DNA from: Prorocentrum cordatum
Taxonomy: Eukaryota; Sar; Dinophyceae; Prorocentrales; Prorocentraceae
DNA: 64,000 bases
Assembly: GCA_963575745.1 (NCBI GenBank)
Contig: CAUYUJ010020552.1
Coordinates: 1-64,000, forward strand
Direction: 5' to 3'
The position numbers and the translations under genes are program-made. How positions within the stretch are numbered: the first letter of the stretch is position 1; each line of letters opens with the position of its first letter. The notes under the pieces are model-generated. The model was not told the origin of the DNA, searched no databases, and worked only from the letters and a program-made list of their open reading frames with translations. This document shows positions 41,301 through 49,953 of this stretch, piece by piece.

Positions 41301-41420
41301 GGCTTCCGACGGCGTCAGACAAGCCAGGAACGCCCTAAGACAGCCAAAGAGGCCCACAAGAAGCACCCCAAAGCCCCCCCAAACCCTCCAAGAGGCCCCC
41401 AGGAAGCTCCCAGGAGGCCC
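38400..41420. repeat. Low-complexity AAGAGGCC block with higher-order period
   Basis: Three kb built of variants of CCAAGACGGCC / CCAAGAGGCCCC / AAGATGGCCTCC (9- and 12-bp words). A more complex segment (cttCTTTTCGGCATTCCGACGG then CTCAAGACGG) recurs at 38605, 39472, 39878, 40347, 40724 and 41088, giving spacings of about 364-470 bp. On the minus strand all copies read a similar peptide (RRNAEKKxxPKSF ... LASSGPPGG or FGLFGPSWRTSW) within endless SWGPLGPSW-type repeats. I regard these as composition artefacts of a satellite, not a gene. Confidence 0.8.
39983..40160. repeat. Dispersed ~150-bp repeat, copy 1
   Basis: Starts near CCCGAAGGCTTTCCAAACCG and TTCGGGGAACACATGG, continues through GCTTCCACAAAAGCAGGGG and GGTGATTCGCCGTAGGCGTC to CCCCTGTCGATTCATCGCAG. 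The first part recurs at about 41505-41650 with roughly 80% similarity. The end (CCGCCCCCTGTCGATTCATC) also occurs at about 39045-39085. Confidence 0.75.
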
Positions 41421-41694
41421 CAAGAGTGTCCCAAGAGACGCCCAAGAGGCCTCCTCCTCCTCTTTTTTCCTCATCCTACTCCTCCTCTTCTTGCTCCCCC
41501 ACTCGTTCCTCGAAGTCTTTCCAAACCGACTCGGGGAACAACTGGCCCGATAGCTTGGCCAAGCTCTGGCCCAGCTGTCGACCACAGAGGCGCTTCCAAA
41601 GGGGCAAGGGGCGGCGGTGATTCGCCGTAGGCGTCTTCGGCCCAACCGTTGTGGAAACCCTTCGGGGAACACTTGGGGGAGGATGGCGAGGAAG
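41421..41694. other. Dispersed ~150-bp repeat, copy 2, and flank
   Basis: 41505-41640 resembles 39983-40120 (CTTTCCAAACCGACTCGGGG, GCGGCGGTGATTCGCCGTAG). TTCGGGGAACACTTGG at about 41664 repeats the left part again. No gene. Confidence 0.65.
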
Positions 41695-41773
41695 ATCAAG
41701 AGGAGGATGAAGAGGTGGAGGAGGAGGAGGAGGAGGAGGAGGAGGAGGAGGAGGAGGAGGAGGAGGAGGAGGC
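41695..41773. repeat. (GGA)n microsatellite
   Basis: GGA/GAA repeat. No retroelement boundary adjoins it. Confidence 0.88.
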
Positions 41774-42165
41774 GGCATCTTGGGAGCCTCTGGGGACACT
41801 CTTGAGGCCTCCCTGGGAGCTTCCTGGGAGCCTCTTGGACCTTTGGGGGCTTCTCGGGGGCCTCTTTGACCGTCTTGGGGGGCTCCTGGCCCGTCTGACG
41901 CCGTCGGAAGCCGACTTGTTTCCCAGAAATTCGCGCGGAACTCCTACAATGTATGGTTGATGGGTTTGCTTCTTCCTCGATCCCTGCCCTGCCGCGTATT
42001 CCCTGTGACATCCAAGCGCCGTGAAACATCGAGACCGAAGCGCCGTGAAACATTGAGCGCCGTGAACATCCAAGCGCCCCATGATCTTCGTCCTCCGGCG
42101 GCCCTTGCTGGGCCCAAGGACCGTCAAAAGACTGCTGTTGAGCAAGGACCGACCGTCCCGGCATT
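41774..42165. other. Unassigned spacer
   Basis: About 390 bp. AGCGCCGTGAAACAT is repeated three times, imperfectly, at about 42017-42068. No gene recognised. Confidence 0.45.
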
Positions 42166-42345
42166 CCTATAGTCCTACCACGAAGTGTTCTTAGAACCCA
42201 GAAATGTTCTAAGAACAAAAACGATGTTCTTAGAACATCAGCCCATTTGTGATACAAAACAAGACAGTCCCAGCCAGAAATGTTCAAAGAACAGCTCGTG
42301 GGAACCACAGAAGGTTCTTAGAACATTGCTGGGTCGGACTATAGG
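42166..42345. repeat. Foldback element family B with TGTTCTTAGAACA palindromes
   Basis: Bounded by a perfect 10-bp inverted repeat, CCTATAGTCC (42166-42175) and GGACTATAGG (42336-42345). Inside are five 11-13-bp palindromes of the form (T)GTTCTNAGAAC(A), at about 42187, 42206, 42225, 42282 (GTTCAAAGAAC) and 42314. 180 bp, no ORF. Architecture is like family A (terminal repeat plus several internal TTCTNAGAA palindromes) but the sequence is different. Confidence 0.78.
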
Positions 42346-42874
42346 CACGCCAAGACGCTTCGCCACTGCTTGAGGCTTGGGTGGAGCCCTCATTATCACC
42401 CTTCTTTCCCGCGGATCACGCTCCTCAGGACGAGGTGAGGGTCGGAATTCGGGGGATGGGCCGGCGGGCGGGCGGCCGGCGGCCAGAAAGAGGATCTGAG
42501 CCAGTTAAAGCAACATCAGAATCTGCCGCGCCTATGCGGGGCAGGTGTTGCCACCAGCTCTCTGTCGAGAGCTGGGCATCAGATCATTCTCAACGCAATG
42601 TAAGCAAAGTCTAAAGAGTAAATCATTAAAAAATGCATTCTAGGTTCGAGCTGATGAACACGATCGCGTTTAGAAACACGTCTAAGCATCATAGCAAATG
42701 TCTGGCCAGACCCACAGTCGCGTTGATAAACACGAAAAAATGCATATATATATATATATGTGTATAAGTATGAATTCTGTATTTGGCGACTCCCGTTGGC
42801 GCTGCCCCTTAGGAGGCTGCCTTGGGCATCGCAAGGATATGTGTGTGGCCACTTTTCTGGAATAGTGAAGTGGC
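42346..42874. other. Flank of the copia element, no LTR recognised
   Basis: AT-richer than the surroundings, with a (TA)n run at 42747-42762 and the palindrome AGCTCTCTGTCGAGAGCT near 42557. If the copia element had a 3' LTR it should lie here, but no part of it is repeated upstream of Gag (60044-60600) by eye. Confidence 0.5.
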
Positions 42875-43468
42875 CTAAGATAGTAAAATAGCCACCGCTC
42901 GAGGCGAACTTGTGCAATGATAAAGCTCTAGCCTTTCGAGCGGTGGGCCCGGCGGCCGACTGTACTGCGCGCTGCCCCTCTCGTAGAACCTGCGGCCCCA
43001 CATCCTGTGGCCATCGTACGATACGTAGCTCGCCGTGAAGGTCTCCCAAGGCGTCCTCGGGATCCAGTGGCGGAACCAATCGTTGTACTGGATGTCGCGT
43101 ACGTATACGAACTGGTCGTTGTTGTCCGTGATGTATATCCAGCATTTGATGTAGTAGCTCCAATATCTGGTGCCCCACTGGCTGTCCTCTAGGTTGTCGC
43201 GCCACCATGTAGCGTAGTCCTCCGTCGTGCGCGCCCTCTTGGCGCGAGGAGGTGTCGTAGGTCTGCGGCTGTCGTCGCTGCCCTGCCGCTGCGCTGCAAT
43301 GCCGCGCGGCCCCGCGGGCATGTAGTCCTGCGTACCGGAGGCGCTGGACCCTGCAGCGCCGCCAGGAGCAGGGCGCGGCGGCGGCGGCGGGTGCCGCGGC
43401 TGGCATGGCTCCATGGCATCATCAGGGTGTTGGGAGTGTGTATCAGGCTCGATCGGATCGGTTCTCAT
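42875..43468 (-). CDS. Small downstream ORF of the copia element, W/Y-rich
   Basis: 197 codons from ATG 43468, which lies 7 nt after the stop of the preceding ORF (43478-43476). The N-terminal half is Pro/Gly/Arg-rich with a basic patch RAKRART (possible nuclear localisation). The C-terminal half is rich in Trp and Tyr (ATWWRDNLED, YWSYYIKCWIY, DWFRHWIPRTPW). No known family comes to mind. The close spacing suggests coupled translation with its neighbour or a continuation of the same polyprotein. Confidence 0.5.
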   Translation of the reverse strand: MRTDPIEPDTHSQHPDDAMEPCQPRHPPPPPRPAPGGAAGSSASGTQDYMPAGPRGIAAQRQGSDDSRRPTTPPRAKRARTTEDYATWWRDNLEDSQWGTRYWSYYIKCWIYITDNNDQFVYVRDIQYNDWFRHWIPRTPWETFTASYVSYDGHRMWGRRFYERGSAQYSRPPGPPLERLELYHCTSSPRAVAILLS

Positions 43469-43475
43469 CCCTGAA

Positions 43476-45272
43476 TCAGCCCCCCTTCTGGCCAGTGGAA
43501 CCCAAGGCGGGTTCAACAGAGGCAAGCACGGCAAGCTTGCGCTGCGTGACTCTCTCCCGGGTGCCATCCCCTCTGGGAAGGGCAATCGTGACAAGTCCGC
43601 GCGCCTGCCGCGTGCTTCGGTCGAGTCTGCCTGCGTTCAACCACCACTTCTTCCCACCAGCTTGGCCAGTCCTGATGCTGGTCTCGAGGATTTCACAGGC
43701 GTCGCGCATGTCCTCAATGATATAAGCATTCTTGCCTTTATTGGCACGAGCGCCTGTCATTTGGTGGTGGAACTTCAAATCATTGAGAAAGCGCTGAACG
43801 AGGTTGGCAAAGGGATGGCATAGAGGTCTGTCGTCCTCACGCTCGCCCATCAATCTGCACATGTGTGCAGGAGGGGAGCCAGCGGCGACGCACTTCTCAT
43901 ACCTCTTCCTAGTAGCATTTGCCAATCTCCTAAGCACGTCTTTCTCATGTCCTGGAATGGAGCGCTTGCCCATCATTATGACCTGCGCTCCGTCTCTCAT
44001 GTACCTCGTGATGTTGTCCTGGGAGAGCGCCGTCTTGATCCAGTGGGTCAGCTTCTGGAGGCATGCCAGGTCGCTCTCGACAGCGGTACTTTTACCCGTA
44101 GCACCTACGGCAACAGTGCACTGCCAGCAAATGTCACAAACGGCACCTTCATCTGTAACGATCCCTAGAGACAAGAGGCGACCGCAATTCCGACATCGCG
44201 CGATATCATGCTGGATATCTTTTGGGGCTCCGTCAATCGTGAGGTGCTCACGGGATCCCCAGCGAGTGTCCCGACCACGAGCAAGACTGCGGCCGATCTG
44301 ATCCATGGCATCGCGGTTGATCTCGGCGGTCGGACGGGAAGCGATCGATCGGCTCATTCCCTCGATCTCGATCCTAGACAATCTTTCCCCTGGCAGTCCT
44401 ACGCGCTCAGTCGTGTCGTTGTCCGCGTTGTCAGTATCACCGTGGCATACGTTTTCTGTGCGGATACGGTTGGCCTCTTCCTGCAAGGCGGACTCGTTGT
44501 CGCCCTCCTCGCGGTCGATTCCCATCTGCTGGGCTATGAGCCGTACCATGGTTTCCTGATCTGGAACTGCGGATGCAACGCTGCCTGGGTCCCGGGGAAT
44601 GTCCTGCTCCACGCCTGGGTCCTCATGTGGCGCGGCAGGTGTTTCCACCAGCTCCCTCCATACGGGGAAGCCTGGGTTGCCGAATGTCTGGATACAATGT
44701 GCAAATCGATCACGTAACGTCTTGAGTGCAGGATGGTTCTGATGAGTAGCATCTTTTGTGAAATCACGAAGCTCCGCAATGCTGTCCAGCAATATGATTT
44801 GACACACTTTAGAAATCCATTGGAAGACGCCTGTAGTTGATTCCTCGATGACCTCTGGGTCCAGGTAGTGCACCAACTTTTGGAAGAAGCTATCTGCACT
44901 GCAAATCGGTAAGTCACGTGCCCACTTGTGGGTATGATTGTAATCCAAATAGTATGTCTCTGCGTTCCATGTTTTGGATCCAAATTGGATCTCAAATCGA
45001 AAGTGTGACTGTGCTTTATCCACCGCAATCCTTTCCCTGCCAGTATGCACCTCAATGATTTGTTTCACCTTTACCATAGGTGAGTCCACCAACAACTCCG
45101 ACGTCCAGCGGTTTATGCGATGGTCGTAGGATTGCGTGATCCACTTTGAACCGCCGTCTGGGTCGTAGTCGGGATGGTTGAGGAAGTCCTCTGGCGGGTC
45201 GATGATATTCTCGAGGATGCTCGCGTCGACGTCCTCATCTGCTTGGATCTCTGCTGATAAATCTGCTCTCAT
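43476..45272 (-). CDS. Copia accessory ORF with a zinc-ribbon-like motif
   Basis: 598 codons. Its ATG (45272-45270) overlaps the TGA of the preceding frame (45271-45269) as ATGA, an arrangement used elsewhere for termination-reinitiation. The N-terminal third looks globular (HRINRWTSELLVDSP, FRFEIQFGSKTWNAETYY, WARDLPICSADSFF). The middle has C-R-N-C ... C-D-I-C-W-Q-C, a two-pair cysteine motif suggesting a zinc ribbon, followed by a helical domain (RRLANATRKRYEKC). No catalytic signature was identified. The frame is intact, so the region was under coding constraint until recently. Confidence 0.6.
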   Translation of the reverse strand: MRADLSAEIQADEDVDASILENIIDPPEDFLNHPDYDPDGGSKWITQSYDHRINRWTSELLVDSPMVKVKQIIEVHTGRERIAVDKAQSHFRFEIQFGSKTWNAETYYLDYNHTHKWARDLPICSADSFFQKLVHYLDPEVIEESTTGVFQWISKVCQIILLDSIAELRDFTKDATHQNHPALKTLRDRFAHCIQTFGNPGFPVWRELVETPAAPHEDPGVEQDIPRDPGSVASAVPDQETMVRLIAQQMGIDREEGDNESALQEEANRIRTENVCHGDTDNADNDTTERVGLPGERLSRIEIEGMSRSIASRPTAEINRDAMDQIGRSLARGRDTRWGSREHLTIDGAPKDIQHDIARCRNCGRLLSLGIVTDEGAVCDICWQCTVAVGATGKSTAVESDLACLQKLTHWIKTALSQDNITRYMRDGAQVIMMGKRSIPGHEKDVLRRLANATRKRYEKCVAAGSPPAHMCRLMGEREDDRPLCHPFANLVQRFLNDLKFHHQMTGARANKGKNAYIIEDMRDACEILETSIRTGQAGGKKWWLNAGRLDRSTRQARGLVTIALPRGDGTRERVTQRKLAVLASVEPALGSTGQKGG

Positions 45273-45865
45273 GTTGTCATTTGTGCTGCTTTTTCCTCAG
45301 CAGTGAGTGGGATGTTTGATATATCCACGATGACGGTAACCAGAGGGTCAGCAGATTGGCCTTCCTTTTGTTGGGGTCCATCGTCTGCGGTAGCAGTATC
45401 CTCGGCAGGTGTGGCCACCAGCTCATCGGGATCGGGTGTCCGAGGAGCGGGTCGTCTGGTCGGCGTACGTGGGACACGTGGCTTATAAACGCTCGGCATT
45501 CCAAGATATGGTAGATCACCATCTGTTTTATGTTGATGTATTTTGTCGCGGCATGAGGATGGTCCTTCCAGCGCGGTATTAGTATCTCTCGGGTCGATGT
45601 TGGTACGTACTGGCAAAGCGAAGACAACACCCTTGAGAGGCATGTTTCTGTCGTTGTACCATATGTTTACCAATCGTAAACCGTAGTTGAGGATAGGTAG
45701 TTGTACCGCAAAGAACTGGTCAAAGACTCCGAAATGAATGATTGGGCCGTATATGTGGCCCTTGTTCATGAGCACCTTGGTGTTGTGATTGCCCTTGGGG
45801 TAGTGATTGTCATAATGATAACAATTGGTAGATCCCCAATTCTTAGAGACAATGGAGCCCCCCAT
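45269..45865 (-). CDS. Continuation of the KptA-frame protein
   Basis: Same reading frame as the KptA-like C-terminal half, separated from it by a single TAG at 45949-45947. The first ATG after the stop is at 45865. It begins with a compact, Tyr/Asn-rich segment (NWGSTNCYHYDNHYPKGNHN, FDQFFAVQLPILNYGLRL) and ends in a Pro/Thr/Asp-rich tail. The stop overlaps the next start (ATGA). Function unknown. Confidence 0.5.
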   Translation of the reverse strand: MGGSIVSKNWGSTNCYHYDNHYPKGNHNTKVLMNKGHIYGPIIHFGVFDQFFAVQLPILNYGLRLVNIWYNDRNMPLKGVVFALPVRTNIDPRDTNTALEGPSSCRDKIHQHKTDGDLPYLGMPSVYKPRVPRTPTRRPAPRTPDPDELVATPAEDTATADDGPQQKEGQSADPLVTVIVDISNIPLTAEEKAAQMTT

Positions 45866-45946
45866 GCGAACGTCATTAAATGTAGGCCGACGATTACAAT
45901 CTTTCTGCGTGATGTTTGATGTGATGGGTCGAAGAGCCTCTCGGCA

Positions 45947-46590
45947 CTATGACATAGCTATCAACCGTTCTTTATCTTCTGTATTGTGCTCGCAATTGTC
46001 GATCATAGCGCGGACCATTTGTTCATCCAGAGCGTCGGCGTCAGATATGCGGCCAGCAGCGGTTGCCCCCAGCTGAGGGGCAATCGGTCGCTGAGCCGAA
46101 GATGCTGATGCGGACGGCGTCCTTGGCTGCTGATCCATGTCGTGATCCGTGTTAGCTGGTGTAATCCCAGGAGGGTTCTCGATGAACTCCTGCCCAGGAA
46201 GAACGGCGCAAATTTCGCATTTGCTCAATGGTTGTCTCGCGGCCAATGGCGGATATTCCCAGGCCGGGCCCTCCGGCCATATCTGCCGGCCGTGCTCGTG
46301 GCGTGGTTGGAGACGGCGAATTGCAATAACTGCCGCTGCGGGAACCACGTCTTCTGTCATAATTGCACCTTGGGCGCCCAACCAAAATCTGCAACCAGCT
46401 GTTGTGGCAATCTCCATGTTGATCACCAGCTCGACCTCGTTCTTGTAGTGATTGAACTTGTATGATTGTACCGAGGTGTGGGGATTATTCTGGACATTGT
46501 CTATGTATGCGCTGGAACTGAAGAATGCCTCCGCGCGCGGTGATCCTTTATAATACTTGTCTCTCCTGAGAAGATGAATCGATATAGCCA
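45947..46590 (-). pseudogene. KptA/Tpt1-like domain, C-terminal half
   Basis: After a frame change near 46585 the sequence reads DKYYKGSPRAEAFFSSSAYID, then ELVINMEIATTAG, FWLGAQGAIMTEDVVPAAAV. In KptA/Tpt1 RNA 2'-phosphotransferases the second half has an Arg before a short strand, then a V-L-x-(V/I)-(D/N) strand, then F-Y-x-S-x-N-G-V-W-L-T-x-x-V-P-P. The match to the final signature (F-W ... G-A-I-M-T ... V-V-P) is good. After this the frame is Pro/Ser/Ala-rich (QRPIAPQLG) and ends with a TAG at 45949-45947, beyond which it stays open. Confidence 0.6.
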
Positions 46591-49500
46591 GGAATGATCC
46601 CTGACTTAAGAATGTTGCGCCAAGCACGGAATGTCGTGCCGTGGTGGAGGTATTTCGCGTCTGTCCATTGTAGGCTCTCCCAACCCATGTTCCACGGTTT
46701 GGAAAGTAGATTGACGCAACTGTGGCCTCCAACACATCGAATGGCAATAACGCTGTTCCAATCGAAACAGCTGGGGTCGCCTCCTTCGGGGATTGGTTTG
46801 GCGTATATCTCAATCCGATTCTTCTGCGGGTCAATATGTTTCTGGAACGCGCGAATGATGAAGATCGGGTAGTAATCATTCCAATCGGGATACCCGTCTT
46901 GCTCACCATCCTTCTTGAAGTGCGCGATGGCCGCATCGGTGGATGGCCCGTTGTGGTTTTTACGCTCGCTGAATTTCCATTGGACCATATCCTGAAAGGA
47001 TGTCCAATTACTTGGGATCTTCCAATCACGATCCGTTGTCTTCGGCCATATGTTGATACGTCGATCGTGAAATTGATTGATGTGGAACTTCTTGTAGTGG
47101 ATCTCGTGGCGTAACATCGTCGTGATGTCTTTGCTCATGTATTTAGGATCTCCGAGCCACTCATCAAGTTGTTCAGGACCATAACGTATATCGTCGTAAT
47201 GTGGTAGCGATAGCCACTTCCATTCTGGAAAACAACCAGATTGTGCGATATCGGGAGCATGAGCAATCACACAATCGTCGTGTTGCAATTGATCGAACCA
47301 TTCCTCATTCTGCAGGCACGCAAAGCCGTTGGTCGCGGACGTACCTCGCAATACAGGAGAAACGTACGGGTGGTCATCCACGATGCCTGCTTGAAGCTTG
47401 TACTCTCGAATAGTGCATGCGCTGTCGAACGTCCCGATCTGGCTGATGTCCTCGTACATGGAACGCTCGCAGCTGTCCTGCCATGACAATATATTCATCG
47501 TGTGTGGAGAAGGGTCGTCGTCGGCAGGAATTGCCTCCAGCTCCATCGCATCTAAGTCAGTGCCGTCGTCGGGGATCGGGACTGTCTCGGCTTTCGGGAG
47601 CTGTTCTGTTGGCAATGGGTCTGCTGGCGTGCGGTTTGGGAGCGGGCCAGGCGTTGATGGCTCTAGCACGGCTACCGGCTGCGGGCCAGGCTGTAGTGGC
47701 TCAGGCAATGGGCCTGGCGGTGCTGGCTGGTCCGCCTCAGCCGCCGCGCGCCATGCGGCAGTCGGAACATCAGGATCATGACACAATGCCACTCGATCCA
47801 ATGCATTCTGTCTGAAGAATGTTTTGCATGCTTCGATGGTCTGTTGGTTCTCGGCAGCAGGGCCTATACGGTGAGCGTTCAACCTGTTGCCTTCCGCAAT
47901 GAGTCGCGATTTGGTCGCGTCATCGTCTCCGTCCAAATCGGTAATCTGCTGTAGAAGCTGCTCAACCACAACCCCACTAACAGCATGTGCATCTTCAACT
48001 GTTTTCGTGATCTTGGGGTGGAGGAGCTCTTGTTTCTCGACTGAATCCCAGGATGCCCATGCCCCAGGGTAGTCGTTGATCAGAAGTAAGAGGTAATTGA
48101 ATAACTCGTCGTATGGAAGACCAAATGGGTCGTTCTGAGGAATAGCCTTGTTCGGCTCGCGAGGATCAAGTGCTGGTGGCTGTGTCGGGATTCCAGGAAT
48201 AGGTATGCCTGGATCACCTGCGGCAGCTGGCATGGATTCTGGCAACGTACCATCGGCACATGATGCCATCCAAGCACAATGAGCCATCTCGCCTGCTGTC
48301 TGTGTCATCAGCGTTGTGAGGCTGAGATCTCTCTTCCATTCGTTTGTGATCCCCTCTCTAAAGCCAAGAGCCTCCATGATCTCTTTGGCCTGTCTGTAGG
48401 CCTGCTCGTCCGTGACGGGAGTCATGGTAGGAGGTCTGAATGGATACGGCTGAGAAGGCAGTGACTGGATCAAAGCACAGAAATTACGATAGCATACTGC
48501 GTCACAGAACTGTGTCGTGAACATCGCCAGGTTGTGATTGTTCTGGTTTGCGTGCCAAGCCTGAGGCGTAATTCTGTCGCACGCTTCTACCCAGTGGTCT
48601 GATGGAAGAACTGTAATACCACGTGATTGCATCGTCGTAATCAAATCGTCCATGTGGTAATCGAAGTTCGGGTGCACGCCCCATTGTACTGCTTTGCCTG
48701 GCCCCATAACCGTAGGGCAACGGAAGTACTGCATCACATCAAGAAAGCGTGATACATCCACTTGTACGTGTACTGGCATAAGCGTCGGGGCGCCGCCCTC
48801 ACATTCCATCTTCTGGGGCTCGCGCACAGAAATAGGTGCACGACTCTCGTGGCGACGCATGTCCACGGTATTCTGTCCGTGGTTGGCACATGCAATGTCG
48901 TTTGCGCTCCATGCCACCATGGCGTTGAGACCTCTGCAATAGTGCCTTTGTTTCACGTATGCAGGAAAGTCGCTAGCCCAATATTCCCAGATGGCCTCGT
49001 TTAAGTCACGCCACTTTTTGATAGAGGCATTATCGCTCATTATCATCAGGCCTCTGGCCTCGCGGATCATGTTGATCATGTTGCGCTGCTCGAAGGTGGA
49101 CTCGAACTTGTTGTTGAGAATAGCTGTGGCACGGCTCTCCTGTGTCTGCGTACGCTGTTCACGGAGCAGTGCCATGCCACAGCGGGTGTCTCCACCAGCC
49201 TCTGGCAATTGAATGCAGTCCTGGCCAATCGGCGTGTCGTTCTGTTTGAACCATTCTTTGTAATTGCCAAAGGAGAATGCCCACATCATGATGTCGTCGC
49301 GGATAATGGTCGACCAGTGCTCGCGGGTAGCGCCACCCATGCATTCCGCGCGATTGAGGCACGGCATAAATAACGGCACAAGACCAACGTTTGATACTTT
49401 GGCGAGATGGTCTCGCTTTCGTGGACCGTTGAGCTCGTCGGTGCCGTGACTTGGGTACTTCTTGTGCTTGGCGGCCTTGGATCCTTTCTTGGGCTGCATA

Positions 49501-49850
49501 ATCCATGTTGAATCGGTGTACACATTGGTCCATTTGTATGCGTGCCCTGACGGACCGAAGGCATGATGCAGCAGAAGTCCCAGGTCTTCCTGTACGAGTG
49601 AGCGCCACCCGTTGTCTGAAAGAAGAGTAGAAACCAACCGACCACCACAAAACGCGCTGTACTTTGCTTGTTCAAGCTCGGGTGGGTCAATCTCAGTACC
49701 AGGAGTAAGACCAGGATCATACTCAGCGGGGGGCTCGCCAATGCATACAGAGCCCTCGTCGTATGGTTGCCAACAATAAGTACTCGTCATATTTTCGTCG
49801 TACTCTGGTAGCGCCTGCCAGCCGTCTGGGTGATCGGATGCTGTTGCCAC
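46548..49850 (-). CDS. 1100-codon accessory ORF with possible SGNH-like and KptA/Tpt1-like regions
   Basis: Follows RNase H of the same element. Frame is open from about 49970; first start-like codon in frame is GTG 49850. Residues about 270-480 carry GLMIMSDNASIKKW, VAWSANDIACANHG and, later, DHWVEACDRITPQAWH, which resemble blocks I, III and V of SGNH hydrolases; this is weak. A Pro/Gln-rich linker lies about residues 690-780. The last 80 residues read SVIAIRCVGGHSC and YLHHGTTFRAWRNILKSGI, the I-R-x-x-x-G-H-S and H-G-T-x-x-x-x-W-x-x-I signatures of KptA/Tpt1 enzymes. These remove a 2'-phosphate from RNA splice junctions via ADP-ribosylation. The ORF stops at 46548 and the rest of the domain is in another frame. 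Confidence 0.65.
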   Translation of the reverse strand: MATASDHPDGWQALPEYDENMTSTYCWQPYDEGSVCIGEPPAEYDPGLTPGTEIDPPELEQAKYSAFCGGRLVSTLLSDNGWRSLVQEDLGLLLHHAFGPSGHAYKWTNVYTDSTWIMQPKKGSKAAKHKKYPSHGTDELNGPRKRDHLAKVSNVGLVPLFMPCLNRAECMGGATREHWSTIIRDDIMMWAFSFGNYKEWFKQNDTPIGQDCIQLPEAGGDTRCGMALLREQRTQTQESRATAILNNKFESTFEQRNMINMIREARGLMIMSDNASIKKWRDLNEAIWEYWASDFPAYVKQRHYCRGLNAMVAWSANDIACANHGQNTVDMRRHESRAPISVREPQKMECEGGAPTLMPVHVQVDVSRFLDVMQYFRCPTVMGPGKAVQWGVHPNFDYHMDDLITTMQSRGITVLPSDHWVEACDRITPQAWHANQNNHNLAMFTTQFCDAVCYRNFCALIQSLPSQPYPFRPPTMTPVTDEQAYRQAKEIMEALGFREGITNEWKRDLSLTTLMTQTAGEMAHCAWMASCADGTLPESMPAAAGDPGIPIPGIPTQPPALDPREPNKAIPQNDPFGLPYDELFNYLLLLINDYPGAWASWDSVEKQELLHPKITKTVEDAHAVSGVVVEQLLQQITDLDGDDDATKSRLIAEGNRLNAHRIGPAAENQQTIEACKTFFRQNALDRVALCHDPDVPTAAWRAAAEADQPAPPGPLPEPLQPGPQPVAVLEPSTPGPLPNRTPADPLPTEQLPKAETVPIPDDGTDLDAMELEAIPADDDPSPHTMNILSWQDSCERSMYEDISQIGTFDSACTIREYKLQAGIVDDHPYVSPVLRGTSATNGFACLQNEEWFDQLQHDDCVIAHAPDIAQSGCFPEWKWLSLPHYDDIRYGPEQLDEWLGDPKYMSKDITTMLRHEIHYKKFHINQFHDRRINIWPKTTDRDWKIPSNWTSFQDMVQWKFSERKNHNGPSTDAAIAHFKKDGEQDGYPDWNDYYPIFIIRAFQKHIDPQKNRIEIYAKPIPEGGDPSCFDWNSVIAIRCVGGHSCVNLLSKPWNMGWESLQWTDAKYLHHGTTFRAWRNILKSGIIPGYIDSSSQERQVL

Positions 49851-49953
49851 CGTCTTGGGGTATGATCCGATACCTCCAAAGCCTCCGCGTGCAGTCAGCC
49901 ATGTACTGAGCTTGCGGCGGGATTTGCTCGTCTGGCTAATGTCGGAAAATGCC

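Noticed and set aside
42166-42345. Heat-shock-element cluster (nTTCnnGAAn)
   Set aside because: Spacing within the palindrome is TTC-NNN-GAA, not two bases, and the copies sit inside an inverted-repeat element with no gene beside it.
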